64,000 nt of DNA from DATKBT01 sp035546295 (GTDB lineage: Bacteria; Acidobacteriota; Thermoanaerobaculia; Multivoradales; Multivoraceae). The stretch spans positions 62,001-126,000 of the forward strand of contig DATKBT010000025.1 of the NCBI GenBank assembly GCA_035546295.1, in the 5' to 3' direction. Below, piece by piece: positions 7,612-17,370 of the stretch (its first letter is position 1; each line of letters begins with the position of its first letter). Made by a program: the position numbers and the translations under genes. The notes beneath the pieces are model-generated. The model did no database searches. It worked only from the letters and a program-made list of their open reading frames with translations, and was not told where the DNA came from.

Positions 7612-8451
7612 ATGAACGAACAGACCGACGAGCCGGCCGGCGCGCGACGGATCGCGGTGCTCGGCGCCGGCAAGATGGGGGAGACGCTGATCCGCGGCAT
7701 GCTGTCGGCCGGTGCGACCAGCGCGGACCGGATCGTCGCGACGGCCGCGCACCAGCCGCGCCTCGACGACCTCGCCCGTCGCCTGGGCATCGCCACCACC
7801 CTCGACAACCGGAGCGCGGTCGCCGACGCCGACGTCGTGCTGCTGTGCGTCAAGCCGCAGATGGGGATCAGCGTCATCGAGGAGATCTCGCCGGAGCTGC
7901 GCTCGAAGCACCTGGTGATCTCGATCCTCGCTTCGCTGACCACCGGCGCCATCGAGCGCCGCCTGAGTGCCTCGGTGCCGGTGGTGCGCGCGATGCCGAA
8001 CACCCCGGCGCTGGTGCGCGCCGGGATGACTGCGTTGTGCGCCGGATCGCACGCCGGTCCCGACGCGCTCGAGATCGCGGCGCAGCTGTTCGAGCCGCTG
8101 GGGCGGACTCTGGTGATCGAAGAGAAGCACTTCGACGCGGTCACCGGCCTGTCGGCGAGCGGTCCCGCCTTCGTCTATCTCATGATCGAGTCGCTCGCCG
8201 ACGGCGGCGTCAAGGTCGGGCTGCCGCGAGGAGTCGCCACCGAGCTGGCGGCGCAGGCCTGCCTGGGCGCGGCGCGCATGGTGCTCGAGACCGGCGCCCA
8301 TCCGGCGCTGCTCAAGGACGAGGTGACGACGCCGGCGGGGTGCACCGTCGACGGGCTGCTGCAGCTGGAGGCCGGCGGCGTCCGGGTCACCCTGATCAAG
8401 GCGGTGGTCGAGGCGCGGGCGCGCGCGGGCGAGCTGGTCCAGGACGACTAG
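7612..8451 (+). CDS. proC: Pyrroline-5-carboxylate reductase ProC
   Basis: ProC reduces pyrroline-5-carboxylate to proline with NAD(P)H. Seen: the Rossmann motif IAVLGAGKMGETLIRG at residues 14-29, DADVVLLCVKPQ, ILASLTTGAIE, VVRAMPNTPALV, the substrate-binding region TGLSASGPAFVYLMIESLADGGVKVGLPR, and TTPAGCTVDGLLQLEAGGVR. Its 279 residues are standard. The start ATG 7612 precedes the Rossmann fold by a short tail, as in other ProCs. It follows proline dehydrogenase and precedes recN by 24 bases. Confidence 0.96.
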   Translation: MNEQTDEPAGARRIAVLGAGKMGETLIRGMLSAGATSADRIVATAAHQPRLDDLARRLGIATTLDNRSAVADADVVLLCVKPQMGISVIEEISPELRSKHLVISILASLTTGAIERRLSASVPVVRAMPNTPALVRAGMTALCAGSHAGPDALEIAAQLFEPLGRTLVIEEKHFDAVTGLSASGPAFVYLMIESLADGGVKVGLPRGVATELAAQACLGAARMVLETGAHPALLKDEVTTPAGCTVDGLLQLEAGGVRVTLIKAVVEARARAGELVQDD

Positions 8452-8475
8452 CCTCTGAATCTGCGGAGGGCACCG

Positions 8476-10314
8476 GTGCTCCGACAGCTCTACGTCAAGA
8501 ACCTGGCGGTCGTCGAGGAGGCGCGCGTCGACCTCGACGGTGGCCTCTGCGTGGTCACCGGCGAGACCGGCGCCGGCAAGTCGCTGGTCGTCGATTCGCT
8601 TTCGCTGCTCGGCGGTGCGCGCGCCAGCTCCGACCTCATCCGCACCGGCGCCGAGGTGCTGACCGTGGTCGGAGTGTTCGAGGCGACCGGCGACCCTCCC
8701 TGGGCCGCGATGCTGCGCGAGGCCGGTCTCGACTTGGACGCTCGGGAGCTGGTCGTGCGCCGCGAGGTTTCGCGCAGCGGCCGCAACCGCGTCTACCTCG
8801 ACGATCAGCCGGTGGCGTTGCGCACGCTCAGCCACATCGCGCCGACGCTGCTGCGCATCCACGGCCAGCGGGAGGAGCTGGATTTGATCGAGCCCGAGCT
8901 CCAGCGCCGCTGGCTCGACCGCTCCGGCGGCGAGGAGGCGCAGGCCCTGCTCAACCGCTGCGGCGACTCGTACGCCGCCTGGCGGGCGGTCGCCGATCGC
9001 CTCGAGCGCCTGACCGGGGACGAGCGCGCGCGGGAGCAGCGCCTCGACCTGCTGCGTTTCCAGCTCGGCGAGATCGAGGCGGCCTCGCTGGTGCGGGGTG
9101 AGGAGGTCGAGCTCCGCCAGGAGCGCGAGCTGCTGCGTAACAGCGAGGAGATCACCAGGACCCTGGGCGACGCGGTGCTCGCCCTCTCCGATGACGAGGA
9201 GGCCTCGGCGACCACCGCTCTCGGGCACGCCCGTAGCGCGCTGGCCACTCTCCTGCGCTGGGACGCGCAGGCTCGCGGCTCGCTGGAGGAGGTCGAGGAG
9301 CTCTTGGCGCGCGCCGACGACCTCGCGAACACACTGCGCGCGCGCCTCGAGAAGCTCGACACCGAGCCTGGACGCCTCGACGTGATCGAGGACCGCCTGG
9401 CTCTGCTCGAGCGTCTGCTGCGCAAGTACGGGAGCGCGCACGCGGCGACCAGTGACGAGGTGCTCGACCTCGCCCAGCGCCTGGAGAGCGAGATCGACGA
9501 GCTGACCTTCGATGACGAGCGGGTCGAGGCGCTGCGGGCAGAGTGCGACCGGCGTCTGAGCGAATATCGCGACGCGGCGTTCGCGCTGTCGCGGGCGCGG
9601 ACGCGTTGGGCACGGGAGCTCGAGATCGCGGTTGCCGAGCAGCTCGCCGAGCTGGCGTTGCCGCGCTCGCGCTTCCTGGTCCGGCTGGTGTACCGCCGCC
9701 GTTCCGACAGTCCCCTCGAGATCGAAGGGGAGCTGGTCGAGCTCGGCGCCGAAGGCATCGACCAGGTGGTCTTCGAGCTCTCGTTCAACCCGGGCGAGGA
9801 GCCGCGCCCCCTCTCGAAGGTGGCGTCCGGCGGCGAGCTGGCGCGCGTATACCTCGCGCTCCAGGTGGCGGTGCGCGGCGAGGGCAACGCCGAGCCGTCG
9901 ACTCTGGTCTTCGACGAGGTCGATGCGGGTCTCGGCGGCGCCCAGGCGTCGGTGGTCGGGCGCAAGCTGCGCGCGCTCGGCGCCGGCGGGCAGGTCCTCG
10001 CCGTGACCCATCTGCCCCAGGTTGCGAGCGCGGGCCATCATCAGTTCCGGGTCAAGAAGAGCGTCGAGGGAGAGCGTACGCGGGTCGCGGTCGAGGCGCT
10101 CACCGAGGACGGCCGCGTCGACGAGATCGCGCGCATGCTCGCCGGCGAGCGCCTCACTGAAGCCTCGCGCTCGCAGGCGCGGGAGCTGCTCGCCGAGTCC
10201 CAGGCGGCGCCCGCGCCCGAAGCGCTCGGCGATCGGGCTGCGGGCAGGAAGGCCCGGGCGAGCTCCACTCCTCGATCGGCTCGCGAGCGCCGGAGCCGAG
10301 ACCGCTCGGCGTGA
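8476..10314 (+). CDS. recN: DNA repair ATPase RecN
   Basis: RecN is an SMC-like ATPase that acts early in double-strand break repair. Seen: Walker A GETGAGKS at residues 31-38, a long Glu/Leu/Arg-rich coiled-coil middle (about 150-360), the ABC signature KVASGGELARVYLALQ, and Walker B TLVFDEVDAGLGG followed by VTHLPQVAS. At 612 residues it is slightly longer than usual because of an Ala/Arg-rich C-terminal tail. GGAGGG lies upstream of the GTG start at 8476. Its stop overlaps the next gene's GTG start (GTGA), linking recN and tsaC in one transcript. Confidence 0.95.
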   Translation: MLRQLYVKNLAVVEEARVDLDGGLCVVTGETGAGKSLVVDSLSLLGGARASSDLIRTGAEVLTVVGVFEATGDPPWAAMLREAGLDLDARELVVRREVSRSGRNRVYLDDQPVALRTLSHIAPTLLRIHGQREELDLIEPELQRRWLDRSGGEEAQALLNRCGDSYAAWRAVADRLERLTGDERAREQRLDLLRFQLGEIEAASLVRGEEVELRQERELLRNSEEITRTLGDAVLALSDDEEASATTALGHARSALATLLRWDAQARGSLEEVEELLARADDLANTLRARLEKLDTEPGRLDVIEDRLALLERLLRKYGSAHAATSDEVLDLAQRLESEIDELTFDDERVEALRAECDRRLSEYRDAAFALSRARTRWARELEIAVAEQLAELALPRSRFLVRLVYRRRSDSPLEIEGELVELGAEGIDQVVFELSFNPGEEPRPLSKVASGGELARVYLALQVAVRGEGNAEPSTLVFDEVDAGLGGAQASVVGRKLRALGAGGQVLAVTHLPQVASAGHHQFRVKKSVEGERTRVAVEALTEDGRVDEIARMLAGERLTEASRSQARELLAESQAAPAPEALGDRAAGRKARASSTPRSARERRSRDRSA

Positions 10315-10976
10315 GCGTCCGGCACTGGCGCTTCGGCGACGACGAGGCCGTCGTTCGTTCGGTCGTCGAGCGCGGCGGCATCCTGCTCTTCCCGACCGAG
10401 TCGAGCTACGCGGTCGGGGTCGATCCGCGCTCCCAGAGCGCTGTCGAGGCGGTCTACCGGCTCAAGGAGCGCGAGCGCGGCAAGCCGCTGGGGGTGGTGG
10501 TCGCGGATCCGGATCAGGCGATCGGGCTCGGCGTGCGCGCCGACGATCCCGCCTTCCGCTGGGCCTGCCGGTACTGGCCGGCGGCGCTCTCGGTCCTGGT
10601 GACCGTCGAGCGTCGGTTGCCGGCGATGGGAGACGCCGAGCTCCTCTCCGTTCGCGTCCCCGATCACGCCGGGCTGCGGGGGCTGCTCGCGGCGGTCGGA
10701 CCGCTCACGGCGACCTCGGCCAACTCCGCCGGACACACGCCGATCGTCGACCCGGGGGAAGCTTCGAGCTGGGTTTCGCGTTGTCTCTCGTGCATGTCCA
10801 CGAGCGGCGTCGGCACCGTCGACTGCGTGACGGTGGACGCCGGAGTCCTCCCCGGCGGCGCGCCCTCGACCGTGGTAAGTTGGGTGGTCCTTCCGCCGGG
10901 CGGTGGACGCCCCGAGATGATCCGGGCCGGTCGCTTCCCCTGGCCTGCCAGGCCCGCTCCATCCGATGGAACCTGA
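10311..10976 (+). CDS. tsaC: L-threonylcarbamoyladenylate synthase (TsaC/Sua5 family)
   Basis: The enzyme makes threonylcarbamoyl-AMP for the t6A modification of ANN-decoding tRNAs. Seen: GGILLFPTESSYAVGVDP, the basic KxR-type loop YRLKERERGKPLGVVV, RYWPAALSVLV, the stretch LLSVRVPDHAGLR and the signature PLTATSANSAG. At 221 residues it is a TsaC-length protein without the Sua5 C-terminal domain. The tail after SANSAG is a little divergent (SSWVSRCLSCMSTSGVG). The GTG start overlaps the recN stop. The YrdC fold is certain; the exact cellular role is by family. Confidence 0.9.
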   Translation: MSVRHWRFGDDEAVVRSVVERGGILLFPTESSYAVGVDPRSQSAVEAVYRLKERERGKPLGVVVADPDQAIGLGVRADDPAFRWACRYWPAALSVLVTVERRLPAMGDAELLSVRVPDHAGLRGLLAAVGPLTATSANSAGHTPIVDPGEASSWVSRCLSCMSTSGVGTVDCVTVDAGVLPGGAPSTVVSWVVLPPGGGRPEMIRAGRFPWPARPAPSDGT

Positions 10977-11214
10977 ACGAAACCCGAAGCCCGCACCGAC
11001 GCTGTCGCTCGCTGCTCGTCGCGCGATCTCGTGGGGCCGTCGTACGGTGCGCCGCGTGACGTCTGTCGCCATCTCGACAGAGAGCGGAGCCGCACTCCGA
11101 TCCGTGAGTTGCTCGGCCAGCGGCTCGCGGTCTGCGATCTCCTCCGTGATCCACGGCTCCTGGGTCCCCGCTCGTCGCGCCGACGAACAGCGGCCTCGCG
11201 TTCTTCCGCAGCCG

Positions 11215-13260
11215 ATGTGGAAATCGCTGTGGATTCGTTCCGCAAGTGCTTCGCAGATCGAGTCCTCTCCAGAATGCACCGAAACGTGTGCATCCGACCG
11301 GACACGAGCTCGCCGCCGGCGGGCCCCCCGCGCGCTCTGCGGTCCACTCGTCTCGGCGTTCGCTCTCCTGTCGGCGCTCGGCTCGACCCTGGTCGCTCAG
11401 GGCGGGCACGGTATCGAGAGATCGAGTATCGAGAGATCGAGTATCGAGAGATCGAGCGTCGAGAGCTCCGGCCTCGAGAGCGGTGCCGAAGCGCGCGGCG
11501 TCGAGCGCGAACGCGCCACCATCGGGCTCGACGAGATCGAGCGCGGTCAGGCCGGCTACGGCTTGTCGGTGTTCTCCGGCTCGGCGCCGGAGCGCTTCGA
11601 CGTCGAAGTGATCGGCGTGCTCCGCGAGTTTCGTCCCGGTATGAGCTACGTGCTCGCGCGCTTGAGCGGTCAAGGGCTCGAGGAGAGCGGGGTGGTCGCC
11701 GGCATGAGCGGGAGCCCGGTGTACATCGACGATCGGTTGGCCGGCGCCGTCGCCTTCTCCTGGAACTTCTCGACCGGAGCCATCGCCGGGATCACACCGA
11801 TCGAGGACATGCAGTCGCTGTCGACGCTGGCGCGCGGCGCCTCCCCGGCGCGCCCCTCCTCGCGTCTTGGTGAGATGTCGACTCTGCGGCTCCTGCTGGA
11901 GCCGCAGCTCCCCCACGAGCTGCTCGCCGAGCAGATCGAGTTGCTGCGCACTCGGATCGACCTCCTCGAGGGTGCCTCCTCGACACTGCAGTTCTCGGCG
12001 ACCGGTTATCAGGGGGTGCCCCGCGACCTCCTGTCGCGCGCCTTCGGCGCCGTTGCGCCTTCGGGCCGTGCGTCGGATCTGCACGAGCTCCCGGCCTTGC
12101 AGCCGGGCTCTGCGGTCACCGCGGTCCTGGTGGGCGGCGACCTGTCGATCAGCGCGACCGGAACGGTCACCGATCTAGAGGACGACCATCTGGTGGCGTT
12201 CGCGCACCCCATCTACGGGCTGGGTCCGGTGCGGGTGCCGATGGCGAAGGCCGAGGTGTTGACGGTCGTGCCGTCGCGGTTCTCGTCGTTCAAGGTCTCC
12301 AACGTCGGCGAGGTGATCGGCGCCATCGACCAGGACCGGATCGCGGGCGTTCGCGGCCTGATCGGCGCCGAGGCGCCGACCGCGAGCCTGTCGATCACGC
12401 TCGAGCGGGCGACCTCGCCGGGATCGAGCGAGCGCGAGGAGATCGCCTCCTACGACCTCGAGATCGCCGACGTCCCGATGCTGCGCCCGACGCTGTCGGC
12501 GGTCACCATGCTGCAGGCTCTCGAGCGTGCTGCGTACTCGTCGGGCGAGCAGTCGATCGACTTCGAGGGGACTTTCGAGGTCAGCGGCTATCCGCCGCTG
12601 GTGATGCGGCAGGTCTTCAACGGTCCCAACGCCGGCATGGATGCGGCGATCCAGGTGCTCTCGGTGGTGGGCTTCCTCGAGCTCAACGACTGGGAGGACG
12701 TCGACGTCGAGGCGATGAGGGTCTCGCTCGTGCAGCACGAGGGGAATCGCCTCGCCACCGTCACCGGCGTGCACGCCGATCGGCGCCAGGTGCGCCCAGG
12801 TGAGCGCGTAGCCATCCACTGTCAGCTCCGGGCCTACGACGGCTCGATCAGCACGCACGTAGTGGACGTCGTCGTCCCCGACGACGCGCCGCCCGGGCCC
12901 TACTACCTGTTCGTTGGCGACGCCGCCACCATCGATGGCGTGCGCCAGCAGATCGAGCCGATGGAGCCCGCGAGCTTCGGCGAGGCGCTCGAGGTTCTGC
13001 GCGGCTTCCAGGCCCGCGACCAGATCGCCGTGCTCGGGGCGCGCGCCGCGCGCGGCCTGGTGGTCTCGGGCCAGGCGATGCCCGATCTCCCCGACTCGAT
13101 GCGCTCGATCTGGGGTGCGGCGTCCCCCGTGCAGGTCAAGCCGCTGTCGCTGGCGATCTCGCAATACCAGCTCGAGGAGGTGGGCGTTCCCCTCCAGGGC
13201 GCCGAGCGCATCGATCTGACGGTCCTCGAGCGAGAGGTCGGTGGTGCTCGGGCACACTGA
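11215..13260 (+). CDS. Secreted SpoIVB-type (S55) peptidase-like protein
   Basis: Seen: a basic segment and hydrophobic stretch CGPLVSAFALLSALGSTLVAQ that looks like a signal peptide (frame residues about 45-65), a pentapeptide repeat, then an S55-like core: YGLSVFSGSAPERFDVEVIGVL, GVVAGMSGSPVYIDDRLAGAVAFSW, AGITPIEDM and FAHPIYGLGPVRVPMAKAEV. The Ser in GMSGSP matches the SpoIVB nucleophile. In SpoIVB the catalytic His precedes this Ser, whereas here the only family-like His (FAHP) follows it. The C-terminal part is beta-rich and unrecognised. The start is uncertain: the frame is open from 10966, but the first 80 codons look non-coding, and ATG 11215 has no good ribosome site. It overlaps the next gene by 20 bases. 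Proteolytic activity is unproven. Confidence 0.75.
   Translation: MWKSLWIRSASASQIESSPECTETCASDRTRARRRRAPRALCGPLVSAFALLSALGSTLVAQGGHGIERSSIERSSIERSSVESSGLESGAEARGVERERATIGLDEIERGQAGYGLSVFSGSAPERFDVEVIGVLREFRPGMSYVLARLSGQGLEESGVVAGMSGSPVYIDDRLAGAVAFSWNFSTGAIAGITPIEDMQSLSTLARGASPARPSSRLGEMSTLRLLLEPQLPHELLAEQIELLRTRIDLLEGASSTLQFSATGYQGVPRDLLSRAFGAVAPSGRASDLHELPALQPGSAVTAVLVGGDLSISATGTVTDLEDDHLVAFAHPIYGLGPVRVPMAKAEVLTVVPSRFSSFKVSNVGEVIGAIDQDRIAGVRGLIGAEAPTASLSITLERATSPGSSEREEIASYDLEIADVPMLRPTLSAVTMLQALERAAYSSGEQSIDFEGTFEVSGYPPLVMRQVFNGPNAGMDAAIQVLSVVGFLELNDWEDVDVEAMRVSLVQHEGNRLATVTGVHADRRQVRPGERVAIHCQLRAYDGSISTHVVDVVVPDDAPPGPYYLFVGDAATIDGVRQQIEPMEPASFGEALEVLRGFQARDQIAVLGARAARGLVVSGQAMPDLPDSMRSIWGAASPVQVKPLSLAISQYQLEEVGVPLQGAERIDLTVLEREVGGARAH
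11413..11457 (+). repeat. Three 15-bp tandem repeats (IERSS) in the S55 protein
   Basis: Units at 11413-11427, 11428-11442 and 11443-11457, differing at one base. A decayed fourth follows. They encode IERSS three times, directly after the signal-peptide-like segment. The period of five codons is shared with other repeats in the window (35090, 53571, 59557). Confidence 0.9.
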
Positions 13261-15577
13261 GCGCCTCGAACCGTCCGCCGTCCAGCGATCCTCCTCCCAA
13301 TTGACCGGGCAGCGGAGGACCCGCTCGACCCGTCGCGGCATACGACCGGCTCTCGCCGGAACGGCTGCCGTCCTGCTCGCGCTGAGCCCGATCGCTTCGT
13401 CGCTCTCGGCGAGCAAGGTCAAGATCTTTCGGATGTCCGGGGCGGAGAGCTTCCTCGAGGGCGAGCTCGACGGCCTGAGTCTCGATCCGTTCGGCGTCCT
13501 CCAGCTCGCCGATCGTGTGGAGCGGGCGGTGCAGCTGGAGCAGCCCTACCTGCTGTCGGCGGTTGCGCTCGGGGACGATTGGGTGGTGGGCACCGGCAAC
13601 GACGGCGAGGTGCTGCGTCTCGGCCGCGACGGTGGCGTCGAGCGGCTGTTCGACGCGCCGGAGGACCAGGTGCTCGCGTTGCTCGCCGAGCCCGACGGCT
13701 CGCTCCTGGCGGCGACCTCCCCCGACGGCAAGGTCTACCGCATCGGCGCCGACGGCACCTCCGAGGTGCTGGTCGAGCCCCGGGAGCGCTACGTCTGGGC
13801 GCTGGCGCGCGACGCCGCGGGAAGGCTGCTCCTCGCCACCGGGAACTCGGGCAAGCTCCTGCGCTGGGATGGCGAGGCGCTCGAGACCGTCTTCGACTCC
13901 GACGACAGCCACGTCCGGTCCCTGCTGGCCCGCCCCGACGGGTCGGTGCTGGCCGGGACCGCCGGGGAGGGACTGGTCCTCGAGATCGGCGCCGACGACT
14001 CGGTGCGCACGCTCTACGACGCCGCGCAACCCGAGATCTCGGCTTTCGCGATCGGCGGCTCGGGCGAGGTCTACGCCGCGGCGCTCGCCTCGGAGGGCAG
14101 CCAGGTCGAGCTCAAGCCTTCCGGTAGCTCTTCGAGCGGCTCGAGCGGCTCGAGCGACGACGGCTCCTCCTCGAGCCCGTCGGACGCGCCGGCCGACGCG
14201 GTGGCCGCCGGCAGCCGGCCCACCGGGTTCAAGGGAGCACGCAGCGAGGTCCTGCGGATCGAGCCGGACGGCAGCGTCGAGCCGATCTGGAGCTTCGATC
14301 AGGAGACCGTCTTCTCGATGCTGTGGCAGGGGAGGCTGTGGGCGGGCACCGGGATGGACGGCAAGCTCTACAGCTACCGCGCCGGGCAGATGGTCCTCGA
14401 GCAGGAGGTCGAGGAGCTGCAGATCGTGGCGATCCTGCCGTCCTCGGCGTCCTCGCCGGCCTTCGCGACGACCAATGCCGCCGCCGTCTACCGGCCGGCG
14501 GGGGAGCGGCGACCGAGCGGATCGGCTACCAGCAAGGTGCTCGACGCCGGGGCGATGGCCCGCTTCGGCTCCCTCCACTGGCAGGGCGAGATCCCCCAGG
14601 GATCGAGCCTCTCGTTTCGCTTTCGCAGCGGCGTCAGCCCGAATCCCGACCGCACCTGGTCGCAATGGACCGGCGAGAGGAGCGCCGGGGTGGGACGCAG
14701 CGGCGAGCTGTCGCTCGACGGTCTGCCCCGCGGACGCTACGTCCAGTGGCAGGCGATCGTGACCGGAGGCGGCGGCGACGATCCCTCCCTCTCCACCGTC
14801 GAGCTCAGCTACCTCCAGGAGAACCGCAAGCCGAGGATCACGGAGCTCACCGTGCTCGCGCCGGGCCAGATCCTGGTGCCCAGCAACTTCAATCCCGGCA
14901 ACCAGGCCTTCGAGCCCAACCATCCGAACCGCGACGGCATCTTCACGACGCTCGGCGAGGGCGACGAGAGCGATCGCACCAAGACCCTGTGGAAGCTCGG
15001 CTACCGCACGCTCCAGTGGAAGGCCGACGATCCCAATGACGACCAGCTCGAGTACCGGCTGTCGGTGCGCTCGGCGGGCGCCGCACCGGACACTCCCTGG
15101 CTGGAGATCGCGGACGAGATCGAGGACTCCTATCTGAGCTTCGACTCGACGGTCCTCCCCGATGGCCTCTATCGCTTCAAGCTCACCGCCAGCGATCGTC
15201 CCTCGAACGCCGAGCAGGGGACCGAGATCGCCGAGCGCACCAGCGAGGTCGTGGCGGTCGACCACAGCGCCCCGGTCGTGGGCGCGGTGGAGCGTCGCGG
15301 CGGCGCGTTCGAGGTCGAGGTCACCGACGCGCTGAGCCCGCTCCGTCAGGCGCAGGTGTCGATCGACGCGGGTCGCTGGGTCGACGTGGCCGCGCTCGAC
15401 GGCCTGGTCGACTCGCGCAACGAGCGCCTCCGCATCGAGGTTCCGGAGGGGGCGCAGGTCGTTCTGCTCCGGCTCGGCGACGCGGCCTTCAACGCGACCA
15501 CGGTCGACCTGCTCGCGGTCTCGCCCGCCGACGGCACGGTCGCCGAAGGCCGCGGTGGGCGCGGGAGGCCCCCGTGA
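13241..15577 (+). CDS. Secreted beta-propeller protein of unknown function
   Basis: A 778-residue protein with an Arg-rich start, a hydrophobic export segment (GIRPALAGTAAVLLALSPIASSLSA, about residues 33-57) and then repeated propeller-blade units of the form GxVLRLGRDG, DGKVYRIGADG, SGKLLRWDGE, EGLVLEIGADD, each with the D-G-x-L/V-x-A-G/T pattern. A Ser/Gly/Asp linker (about residues 290-320) interrupts the propeller. The C-terminal half contains WSQWTGERS and two-layer beta segments that resemble fibronectin/Ig-like folds (DDPNDDQLEYRLSVRS). It overlaps the S55 gene by 20 bases and coaD by four, so the two secreted proteins are probably co-expressed and may act together. I do not recognise a named family. 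Confidence 0.7.
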   Translation: MVLGHTERLEPSAVQRSSSQLTGQRRTRSTRRGIRPALAGTAAVLLALSPIASSLSASKVKIFRMSGAESFLEGELDGLSLDPFGVLQLADRVERAVQLEQPYLLSAVALGDDWVVGTGNDGEVLRLGRDGGVERLFDAPEDQVLALLAEPDGSLLAATSPDGKVYRIGADGTSEVLVEPRERYVWALARDAAGRLLLATGNSGKLLRWDGEALETVFDSDDSHVRSLLARPDGSVLAGTAGEGLVLEIGADDSVRTLYDAAQPEISAFAIGGSGEVYAAALASEGSQVELKPSGSSSSGSSGSSDDGSSSSPSDAPADAVAAGSRPTGFKGARSEVLRIEPDGSVEPIWSFDQETVFSMLWQGRLWAGTGMDGKLYSYRAGQMVLEQEVEELQIVAILPSSASSPAFATTNAAAVYRPAGERRPSGSATSKVLDAGAMARFGSLHWQGEIPQGSSLSFRFRSGVSPNPDRTWSQWTGERSAGVGRSGELSLDGLPRGRYVQWQAIVTGGGGDDPSLSTVELSYLQENRKPRITELTVLAPGQILVPSNFNPGNQAFEPNHPNRDGIFTTLGEGDESDRTKTLWKLGYRTLQWKADDPNDDQLEYRLSVRSAGAAPDTPWLEIADEIEDSYLSFDSTVLPDGLYRFKLTASDRPSNAEQGTEIAERTSEVVAVDHSAPVVGAVERRGGAFEVEVTDALSPLRQAQVSIDAGRWVDVAALDGLVDSRNERLRIEVPEGAQVVLLRLGDAAFNATTVDLLAVSPADGTVAEGRGGRGRPP

Positions 15578-16071
15578 GCGGGGAAGGGGAGGGGAAGGTC
15601 GCGGTCCTCCCGGGCTCCTTCGATCCGCCCCACGTCGGCCACCTCGATCTGATCGAGCGCTCGCGCCTGCTGTTCGATCGGCTCTACGTCGCGGTGCTCG
15701 ACAACGAGTCCAAGCAGCCGTTGTTTCCGGTCGCCGAACGCATCGCCATGCTCGAGGAGCTGACTGCGACCTGGGACGATTGCGTCGTCGAGAGTTTCTC
15801 CGGACTCCTCGTCGAGTACGCGCGCTCGCGGGGCGCGATCGCCGTGATCCGGGGGCTGCGCTCGGTGACCGACTTCGACTACGAGCTGCCGATGACGCGG
15901 ATGAACCGTCACCTGGCGCCGGGCGTCGACACCCTCTACCTGCTCGCCACCGCCGACCACTCCTCGCTCTCCAGCAGCCTGATCAAGGAGGTCGCGCGTC
16001 TCGGCGGCGACGTCTCCGGTTTGGTGCCGCCGGTGGTGCTGGCGCGGCTGCGGGCGGCGCTGAGGCCGTAG
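15574..16071 (+). CDS. coaD: Phosphopantetheine adenylyltransferase CoaD
   Basis: CoaD transfers AMP from ATP to 4'-phosphopantetheine, the penultimate step of coenzyme A synthesis. Seen: the nucleotidyltransferase motif PGSFDPPHVGHLDLIERS at residues 13-30 with the HxGH signature, NESKQPLFPVAERIAML, IRGLRSVTDFDYELPMTRMNRHL and the second ATP loop TADHSSLSSSLIKEVARLGG. At 165 residues it has the standard length. The GTG start at 15574 overlaps the preceding stop as GTGA. Confidence 0.96.
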   Translation: MSGEGEGKVAVLPGSFDPPHVGHLDLIERSRLLFDRLYVAVLDNESKQPLFPVAERIAMLEELTATWDDCVVESFSGLLVEYARSRGAIAVIRGLRSVTDFDYELPMTRMNRHLAPGVDTLYLLATADHSSLSSSLIKEVARLGGDVSGLVPPVVLARLRAALRP

Positions 16072-16174
16072 CGCGCCTCGTCCGGGCGTGGCGGCGGCAG
16101 CGGCGAGCCGAGCGAGCAGAGTCGGCCGCCAACCCCGCCGAGGCGAGCGCGACCTCAAGATCCTCCGGACCACG

Positions 16175-17077
<903 letters not shown>

Positions 17078-17370
17078 CCGGAGCGGCGTCTCGCGAGCGG
17101 CATTTTGGCAGCCCGACGAGACGCTTCGACCCGTATCCCCCCCAGTGCAGCCTACGCCTGCGCAGGTTGGGTGTCCGCGGATACCCGCGTCCCAGCGGCT
17201 ACGGTGGTTGCTCGCGGTGCGGTGCTGGTCAGACGCTCCGACGCGCATCCCAGTGCGCCTTGGCGGCTCGAGCTGCACGCCCTGGATCCGGGAGCGTCTT
17301 CGAGGAGCACGGCGGTGGTGGCGGGCGCACCCAACACGGATGCCCTCCCGTTCGTATAGCCTTTGTACAG
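17078..17370. other. Intergenic region, no gene seen
   Basis: A 293-bp gap between the recombinase and transglycosylase genes. Frames through it give only Arg/Ala-rich shadows. A TATAGC box at 17355-17360 lies ten bases before the next ATG, so transcription could begin almost at the start codon. No dif-like palindrome was recognised by eye. Confidence 0.4.

Noticed and set aside
10966..11214. Extension of the S55 gene upstream to ATG 10966
   Set aside because: The extra 83 residues are Arg/Ser-rich low complexity ahead of what looks like the signal peptide, and ATG 10966 would overlap tsaC. An alternative start cannot be fully excluded.
13241..15577. Propeller protein as a WD40 protein or a named lyase
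   Set aside because: The blades lack GH...WD pairs and no catalytic motif was found, so only the fold-level description is kept.
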